Shown here piece by piece: positions 5,739 through 10,008 of a DNA stretch of 10,008 nucleotides; the first letter of the stretch is position 1, and every line of letters starts with the position of its first letter. Position numbers and translations under genes: made by a program. The stretch comes from an uncultured Chryseolinea sp. (lineage in GTDB: Bacteria > Bacteroidota > Bacteroidia > Cytophagales > Cyclobacteriaceae): assembly GCA_946478915.1 (NCBI GenBank), contig CAMLER010000135.1, positions 1 through 10,008 of the forward strand. Reading direction: 5' to 3'. A model generated the notes under the pieces. That model did no database searches. It saw nothing but the letters and a program-made list of their open reading frames with translations, and was not told the DNA's origin.

Positions 5739-6866
5739 TTATTTTTTGACTGTGCTGACGGTGAACGATTTAAGTGTCCTGCCTTTCCATTCAAAAGAAA
5801 AATAATTTGAAACTGACGCAATCACCACTGCATAGAAAGGATAAATGAGCTGCAACGCCAGGAATGCTGGCCAACTCCATTTGACCTGAAGAACCTTTGA
5901 AACCATTTTTAAGAGAAGAAATTCAATACCAATTTTTGTGACCATTAATAAAGATGCGGTAAACAAATCTATATAACCCATTAGTGTAGCCACAGGCAAT
6001 GCAATCACCGAAATCTGGAAGAAGAAAATAAACACCGCCAATACGATGTTCCAGAACGATAGGTTATGATTCCATTTGCCAGCCCAGCGCAGCCGTTGGT
6101 GGACAAACTGCCTGGCTGAAACCGCAGCCGTACTGACGATTGCATTGCAATGGGACACAAAACATATTGCACGCGGGTAACGACGATAGACCTTATGCAT
6201 CAAAAATTCATCGTCGCCGGATGGGATATGAAAATTGTTTTCGTACCCTCCCACTTCAAAAAACACAGCCTTCCTGAAAGCGAGATTAGCGCCGTTGCAC
6301 ATGGAAGGAAATCCCCACCAAAGCGTTGCAGCCGCTGTCCCTACCAGGCTCAAAAATTCATGAGCCTGCATGGTTGCGAAAAACGACTGGCCTTTGATCC
6401 TTACGCCACCAAAAACAAATTTGATTTCCGGATCCTGAAATGCAGCAACCATTGATTCAAGCCAGTGTGTTTCCACGCGACAATCAGCATCGGTTGTAAC
6501 AATAATTTCGGCGTCACTCAATTTTATTCCAGTTGTTAACGCTGCTTTCTTTCCTTCTCCCACGTTTGTGGTAGCTGAGATTCGCGGATCCCGTGCAGCA
6601 AAGTTCCGGACGATATTTATTGTTCCGTCATCTGAATGGTCGTCCACAACAATCGCTTTGAAATTTGCATGCGTCTGATTTCTAATATCCTCCAGCAATG
6701 CACCAACATTTGCACTTTCATTGCGCGCAGCGATCACAATAGACACCGTTGATCGACCTGATCCGATTGGATTCGGTGAATCCCTAAGGATCCTTTGCCA
6801 TGCATAAGACATGAGGGCCAGAAAAAGGAAGTAAAGAAAAAAAAGCAGAATAAAAATCAATGTCAT
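5739..6866 (-). CDS. Membrane-bound family 2 glycosyltransferase
   Basis: This is a 375-residue GT2 enzyme with one N-terminal membrane helix (about 2-20), a cytoplasmic GT-A domain and about three C-terminal helices (about 273-297, 300-320 and 333-356). Catalytic-domain motifs are clear: VSIVIAARNE (41-50) opens the fold, VVDDHSDDGT (73-82) binds the nucleotide, DAD (126-128) is the metal-binding DxD, GDDEF (217-221) holds the probable catalytic base, and QRLRW (257-261) is the processive-type (Q/R)xxRW motif. This architecture is shared by polysaccharide synthases and by lipid-linked sugar transferases, so the product could be a polymer or a single transfer. The gene is first in a minus-strand cluster with the PP2C phosphatase and a deacetylase. 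It starts 50 bp from the divergent ruvC. A synthase plus deacetylase combination fits a surface polysaccharide, but this is inference. Confidence 0.9.
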   Translation of the reverse strand: MTLIFILLFFLYFLFLALMSYAWQRILRDSPNPIGSGRSTVSIVIAARNESANVGALLEDIRNQTHANFKAIVVDDHSDDGTINIVRNFAARDPRISATTNVGEGKKAALTTGIKLSDAEIIVTTDADCRVETHWLESMVAAFQDPEIKFVFGGVRIKGQSFFATMQAHEFLSLVGTAAATLWWGFPSMCNGANLAFRKAVFFEVGGYENNFHIPSGDDEFLMHKVYRRYPRAICFVSHCNAIVSTAAVSARQFVHQRLRWAGKWNHNLSFWNIVLAVFIFFFQISVIALPVATLMGYIDLFTASLLMVTKIGIEFLLLKMVSKVLQVKWSWPAFLALQLIYPFYAVVIASVSNYFSFEWKGRTLKSFTVSTVKK

Positions 6867-6916
6867 GGCTGCTTATTTCAATAATATATAAACCTGCCTA
6901 TCTTGAGCCTTAATTC
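6867..6916. promoter_or_regulatory. Divergent promoter region between the GT2 gene and ruvC
   Basis: This 50-bp AT-rich spacer separates two divergently transcribed genes, so it should contain or overlap start sites for both. On the minus strand TATTATTG, 13 bp before the GT2 start, resembles the Bacteroidota TAnnTTTG element with one mismatch. On the plus strand TATCTTG precedes ruvC at a similar distance. Neither has a clear partner box, so the call rests mainly on gene orientation. Confidence 0.35.
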
Positions 6917-7483
6917 ATGGAGAAAGAAAAAATCATTCTTGGATTGGATCCGGGTACCAATGTAATGGGTTATGGTGTAATTCTTATACGCAAACCGAAA
7001 TACGATGGTCATCGGATTGATCTGCTCCAGTTTGGCGTGATTCGACTTAATAAGTTTGAAAGTCACGAGCTGCGACTAAAGAAAATATTTGACAGAGTAT
7101 TGGCCCTTATCGACGACTTCAATCCAGACGAAGTCGCATTGGAGGCTCCGTTTTTCGGCAAGAATGTACAATCCATGCTGAAGTTAGGAAGAGCCCAGGG
7201 TGTTGCTATGTCGGCAGCGTTATCGCGTGAGATACCTATCGTTGAATATGCACCAAAGCGTGTGAAGCAATCCGTAACCGGGAATGGCAATGCCTCAAAG
7301 GAACAAGTAGCAAGGATGCTGATGACCTTGTTTACTATTAAGGAACTGCCAAAATTATTGGATGCAACGGATGCGTTGGCGGTCGCGGTTTGCCATCATT
7401 TTCAGAGGGGAGAAGTTAAACTGAAAACCAAATCGTGGGAAGGGTTTGTAAGGGATAATCCGTCCCGGTTAAAAAATCAATAA
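6917..7483 (+). CDS. ruvC: Crossover junction endodeoxyribonuclease RuvC
   Basis: This is the Holliday-junction resolvase, which acts as a dimer with RuvAB to cut four-way DNA junctions in recombinational repair. It has 188 residues, slightly longer than the 173 of E. coli RuvC. The four acidic catalytic residues are all recognisable: Asp11 in LGLDPG, Glu76 in ALEAPFF, and Asp149 and Asp152 in [13 protein letters not shown]. The adjacent block [17 protein letters not shown] (79-95) and the DNA-contact region [20 protein letters not shown] (111-130) are also conserved. The start ATG places the first catalytic Asp at residue 11, as is usual. The gene is divergent from the GT2 cluster. The next plus-strand gene, a glycosyltransferase, is 84 bp downstream beyond a double palindrome, so co-transcription is possible but not shown. 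ruvA and ruvB are not in the window. Confidence 0.97.
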   Translation: MEKEKIILGLDPGTNVMGYGVILIRKPKYDGHRIDLLQFGVIRLNKFESHELRLKKIFDRVLALIDDFNPDEVALEAPFFGKNVQSMLKLGRAQGVAMSAALSREIPIVEYAPKRVKQSVTGNGNASKEQVARMLMTLFTIKELPKLLDATDALAVAVCHHFQRGEVKLKTKSWEGFVRDNPSRLKNQ

Positions 7484-7516
7484 AATATTTGAGAATGCTT
7501 ATTGACCCTTATTTTT

Positions 7517-7540
7517 CGCCTGCAGGCGGCGTAATACGCC
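7517..7540. repeat. Two abutting palindromes downstream of ruvC
   Basis: CGCCTGCAGGCG (7517-7528) is a perfect 12-bp palindrome. It shares its last base with GGCGTAATACGCC (7528-7540), a second inverted repeat with 6-bp arms around one central base. The GGCG and CGCC arms can pair in more than one combination. A short T-run (7512-7516) precedes the structure and A-rich sequence follows it. On neither strand is the T-tract on the correct side for a standard intrinsic terminator. It may still act as an mRNA 3'-end stabiliser, a protein site or a REP-like unit. Confidence 0.55.
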
Positions 7541-7567
7541 AATATTAAAAAATCGCGCATCTGGGTG

Positions 7568-8749
7568 ATGAAAAGAATTCTCGTAATTGTCCTTAGCAAT
7601 CTCAAGCATGACGCTCGTGTAAGGCGTCAAATATCAGCGCTGAAGAATAATTACAAAGTAACAGTCATTTGTTTCGGGGCTGAACCTGACGATGATTTGG
7701 AACTCGTTGTAATTAATCCCACGAGGCTAACGTTGCTTCGCAAGGCCGTAGCCTCAGTCTTTCTCTTATCGCGCGGATATTCGGCTGCGCATAAGATTCT
7801 CCATAACTATTTCTTTACAATCGACTTATTAAAAGAAAAACATTTCGACTTAATCATTGCAAATGATGTAGAGACCTTGCCTCTGGCGTTTGCATTTCCT
7901 GGAAATCCCAAGGTTATTTTTGATGCCCATGAATATGCCCCACGTCATTTTGAAGATAAATTGATGTGGCGGCTATTCTTTCAAAAATTCAACCTGTGGC
8001 TTTGCAGGAAATATATTCCCAGGGTAGCGGCGATGATGACCGTCGGCAAAGGACTGGCGACTGAATACGAAAAAAATTTCAATGTCAAGCCCGTCGTTAT
8101 AACCAATGCCAACAATTATCATGACGTTAAACCAGCAATTGTTCTCGATAATAGGATCCGCCTGATTCATCACGGTATAGCCACACCGTCGCGAAAGCTC
8201 GAGCTAAGGATCGATGTTATGACACATTTGGACCAACGTTTCACGCTGGATTTAATGTTGCTTACACCCGGATTCGCCTCCAAAAAAACCAGGGAATATA
8301 TTGATCAACTCAGGACGTATGCAGCCTCGGATCCAAGAATAAAAATAATTCCACCGGTAAAAAGCACTGAGGTTGTAACGGAAATTCGCAATTATGACAT
8401 GGGAATTTTTCTTTTGCCTCCAGTTAATTTTAACTACCAGAATACATTACCCAACAAACTCTTCGATTTCATCCAGGCCCGCCTTGCCATTGCTATAGGG
8501 CCTACTCCGGAAATGGCTGAAATTGTGCAACAGTATAGTATCGGTGTAGTGAGCGATGACTTTACTGCTGAAAAGTTAGCGCAGAAACTCAATCAACTCA
8601 CTATCGGTCAGATTGCCGGTTTTAAAAATAATGCAGAGAAAGCTGCCAAAGAACTGAATGCGGAGACCAATGCTATTAAGGTCAACAAGCTAGTTTTAGA
8701 CATTCTGAATGACAAGTCCTCAAAAGAGGAAACGATACTCTCTAGTTAA
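7568..8749 (+). CDS. GT4-like (GT-B fold) glycosyltransferase
   Basis: From the ATG at 7568 this is a 393-residue GT-B glycosyltransferase. A GTG at 7565, immediately before it, would add one residue and is less likely. The N-terminal domain starts MKRILVIVLSNLKHDARV, a common opening in surface-polysaccharide glycosyltransferases, and contains FDAHEYAP (118-125). The C-terminal domain carries LPNKLFDFIQARLAIAIGP (294-312), followed by Glu315 and AEIV. This matches the donor-binding loop of GT4-like enzymes, PNKLFEY followed by a glycine-containing turn and an acidic residue. No membrane helix is evident, so it is probably a cytosolic or peripheral membrane enzyme. Donor and acceptor are unknown. 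The last 30 bp overlap the 3' end of the convergent WecF-like gene. The company of a WecF homologue and a sugar aminotransferase suggests work on a shared glycan. The GT-B class is secure; the exact CAZy family is not. Confidence 0.85.
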   Translation: MKRILVIVLSNLKHDARVRRQISALKNNYKVTVICFGAEPDDDLELVVINPTRLTLLRKAVASVFLLSRGYSAAHKILHNYFFTIDLLKEKHFDLIIANDVETLPLAFAFPGNPKVIFDAHEYAPRHFEDKLMWRLFFQKFNLWLCRKYIPRVAAMMTVGKGLATEYEKNFNVKPVVITNANNYHDVKPAIVLDNRIRLIHHGIATPSRKLELRIDVMTHLDQRFTLDLMLLTPGFASKKTREYIDQLRTYAASDPRIKIIPPVKSTEVVTEIRNYDMGIFLLPPVNFNYQNTLPNKLFDFIQARLAIAIGPTPEMAEIVQQYSIGVVSDDFTAEKLAQKLNQLTIGQIAGFKNNAEKAAKELNAETNAIKVNKLVLDILNDKSSKEETILSS

Positions 8750-9796
8750 TCTGTCATGCGATAAAAAATCTGTCACAGCCTTTTTGTTTTGCATTTTCTC
8801 TCTTGAACTTTGTGATGTAATGGAATCAATTGAACGCCATTTCAACCCTGCTTTATCCAAATCCGGCAGCGAGGTATTTCTGGAATTTAAATAAACTGTC
8901 TTCTCCAAATACATCATCATCAGAATATTTCCATATCCCTGGGGGCGTAATGAATTCATAATAAGTCCGTCGGAGGAGGCTATCAAACGCAAATACTCAT
9001 CAAAAGGCATGTAACGCTCTAGAAATTTTACTTCACCGAAGCTGTATTTGATCTCCTTTTTAAGAAACGATATGTAGTGTGAGTCTCCATACGATACAGG
9101 AACAATTAAATTTGCGTGCACCCTATTATCCTCCAGAAATTGAATTGCATCCAGGTGATTATTCGTCGGAGACCCGGAATTACCCACAATGAAGGTAGGT
9201 TGATCTGAATTTTTTGACGACTGAGCAACGCTGTCGAGTTGATGGTAGGGCACCTGGTTTTCGTAAAAGAAAAACTTGTGCTGCGCTCGGACCGGCAAGT
9301 GTTTAATTGCAAACTGATACTCTTCCGTCATCCAGGTCAGGATGTTGCTCACCTTGCCGTAGGCCTTCTTACTGAATGAACTTTGTGTCACAAAAATCTT
9401 TAAATCATAGAGCCTGCTTTGAAGAGACCGATTCCGCTTTACATATCTTTCCAGTGTTAAGGGTTCATAACAAAGTCTATCCAATCCGGGAAGGTTATAC
9501 AGATCGCCTCCCCACACCATCCAATTCAGTTCCTGAAATTCATTTCTTGCAACCCAACGATACATCAGGGGCGTAAAATAATGCACGAAGACTTTTTTAT
9601 AGTCACGAGTGTTGCCGACCAGCGCATCAAATTGAGGTGTGTACAATGGCGCAAAAGGAAGATTATGCGTGACGGATTTTAGTTTTTTTTCGCTTGACCT
9701 GATAATTATTCTATTGTTGTCGGTCAGCCCGAGTTCCTGCAGGTTTTCATAGAATTTGTTTGTGAAGGTATTGTCCGGCGCAATGTGTAGGTTCAT
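8720..9796 (-). CDS. WecF-like glycosyltransferase (GT56, TDP-Fuc4NAc:lipid II transferase family)
   Basis: This 358-residue protein belongs by motif to the GT56 family. In enterobacteria WecF transfers 4-acetamido-4,6-dideoxygalactose (Fuc4NAc) from TDP onto the undecaprenyl-linked disaccharide during enterobacterial common antigen synthesis. Family blocks seen here are WGGDLY (95-100, WGADLY in E. coli), VGNSGSPTNNH (204-214, VGNSGDRSNEH in E. coli), the VPVSYGDSHYI stretch (232-242), FDEYLRLIASSDG (265-277), and the PQGYGN segment (285-290), where E. coli has a QQGIGT-like segment. Length matches the family. The cytoplasmic inner-membrane location is inferred from the family. The gene lies 67 bp downstream of a sugar aminotransferase on the same strand, the kind of enzyme that makes the Fuc4N precursor, which supports the assignment. 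In Bacteroidota the true donor may be a different dideoxy amino sugar. The 3' end overlaps the convergent GT4-like gene by 30 bp. Confidence 0.8.
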   Translation of the reverse strand: MNLHIAPDNTFTNKFYENLQELGLTDNNRIIIRSSEKKLKSVTHNLPFAPLYTPQFDALVGNTRDYKKVFVHYFTPLMYRWVARNEFQELNWMVWGGDLYNLPGLDRLCYEPLTLERYVKRNRSLQSRLYDLKIFVTQSSFSKKAYGKVSNILTWMTEEYQFAIKHLPVRAQHKFFFYENQVPYHQLDSVAQSSKNSDQPTFIVGNSGSPTNNHLDAIQFLEDNRVHANLIVPVSYGDSHYISFLKKEIKYSFGEVKFLERYMPFDEYLRLIASSDGLIMNSLRPQGYGNILMMMYLEKTVYLNSRNTSLPDLDKAGLKWRSIDSITSQSSREKMQNKKAVTDFLSHDRLTREYRFLF

Positions 9797-9863
9797 ATAT
9801 ACACATACATTATAGAAGCATCGAACACATCATCACATCAGGAAAAGCGGATCTTATCATTCC

Positions 9864-10008
9864 TCAATTGTTTTGGACCCTCAGCATGATTCTGAATATC
9901 ATGTCGATTTCTTCAGTTGTAAGCGTATCATACAGGGGTAAACAAAGCGCTCTCCGCGCAACCGACTCAACAATCGGACAACGCGACTTCTCGTGTATAT
10001 AAGGGAGA
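9864..10008 (-). CDS. DegT/DnrJ/EryC1/StrS-type sugar aminotransferase (C-terminal fragment)
   Basis: Only the last 47 codons and the stop lie inside the window; the rest continues beyond the right edge. The visible tail reads CPIVES, then ALCLPLYDTLTTEEID, and ends MLRVQNN. The pattern (C)P..E....A(L)CLPLY..LT.EE is the characteristic C-terminus of PLP-dependent sugar aminotransferases of the DegT family, such as WecE and FdtB, which aminate nucleotide-linked keto-deoxysugars. The catalytic lysine lies outside the window and cannot be checked. The gene runs in the same direction as the WecF-like glycosyltransferase and ends 67 bp before it. An aminotransferase supplying an amino-dideoxy sugar to that transferase is the natural reading. 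The specific enzyme within the family is not determinable from this fragment. Confidence 0.75.
   Translation of the reverse strand, partial: LPYIHEKSRCPIVESVARRALCLPLYDTLTTEEIDMIFRIMLRVQNN

Noticed and set aside
5286..5810. A 174-codon plus-strand open frame opposite the PP2C phosphatase gene
   Set aside because: It is antisense to the clear phosphatase and the GT2 3' end, its product resembles no family, and its coding strand lacks independent support.
7512..7540. Intrinsic terminator for ruvC
   Set aside because: The T-run lies before the hairpins on the plus strand, not after them, and the sequence following is A-rich, so the canonical signal is missing.
9809..9814. TATAAT on the minus strand just before the WecF-like start
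   Set aside because: It lies only 12 bp from the start codon, has no matching -35 box, and the E. coli-type consensus is not the usual one in Bacteroidota. Read-through from the aminotransferase gene is simpler.

Overview
The window looks like a chromosomal segment of a Bacteroidota bacterium, probably Cytophagales-like. This is an inference from protein character: the RuvC carries the EAPFFGKN variant, the TatD-type hydrolase and short DgkA-type kinase look like those of this phylum, and Shine-Dalgarno sequences are generally weak or absent. No ribosomal or marker gene fixes the taxonomy. Coding density is high and most genes lie on the minus strand. I see no prophage, transposase, CRISPR array or toxin-antitoxin pair.

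Layout from left to right. Positions 5-36 hold a strong palindromic element, followed by a tRNA-Ser(GGA) on the minus strand (38-124) and a degenerate 7-bp repeat array (129-163). Next comes a minus-strand pair with overlapping ends, a TatD-family metallohydrolase followed by a type I L-asparaginase (2059 down to 226). A probable rho-independent terminator at about 2097-2120 separates it from a second translationally coupled minus-strand pair, a MurG-like GT-B glycosyltransferase and a DgkA-type lipid kinase (3568 down to 2133). The 186-bp gap upstream of that pair is filled largely by two different heptanucleotide tandem arrays. A third minus-strand cluster follows (6866 down to 3755): a membrane GT2 glycosyltransferase, a GAF-like/SpoIIE-type PP2C phosphatase and a small polysaccharide deacetylase.

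A 50-bp divergent spacer leads to the only plus-strand genes, ruvC (6917-7483) and a GT4-like glycosyltransferase (7568-8749). The spacer between those two holds a pair of abutting palindromes. The GT4 gene converges on, and overlaps by 30 bp, a minus-strand homologue of WecF (TDP-Fuc4NAc:lipid II transferase family). That gene lies just downstream of the 3' end of a DegT/DnrJ/EryC1/StrS-type sugar aminotransferase, which is cut by the right edge of the window.

The theme is housekeeping (tRNA, RuvC, asparaginase, TatD) mixed with cell-envelope glycan functions. The aminotransferase plus WecF-like pair suggests assembly of an amino-dideoxysugar-containing, lipid-linked glycan at the right edge, perhaps the start of a larger surface-polysaccharide locus. 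The MurG-like GT/DgkA pair and the GT2/PP2C/deacetylase cluster are also plausibly envelope-related, but their substrates cannot be read from sequence. I found no clearly new defence or mobile system. The least ordinary features are the three 7-bp-period intergenic arrays with a shared degenerate core, the palindromic elements, and the phosphatase placed between glycan enzymes.
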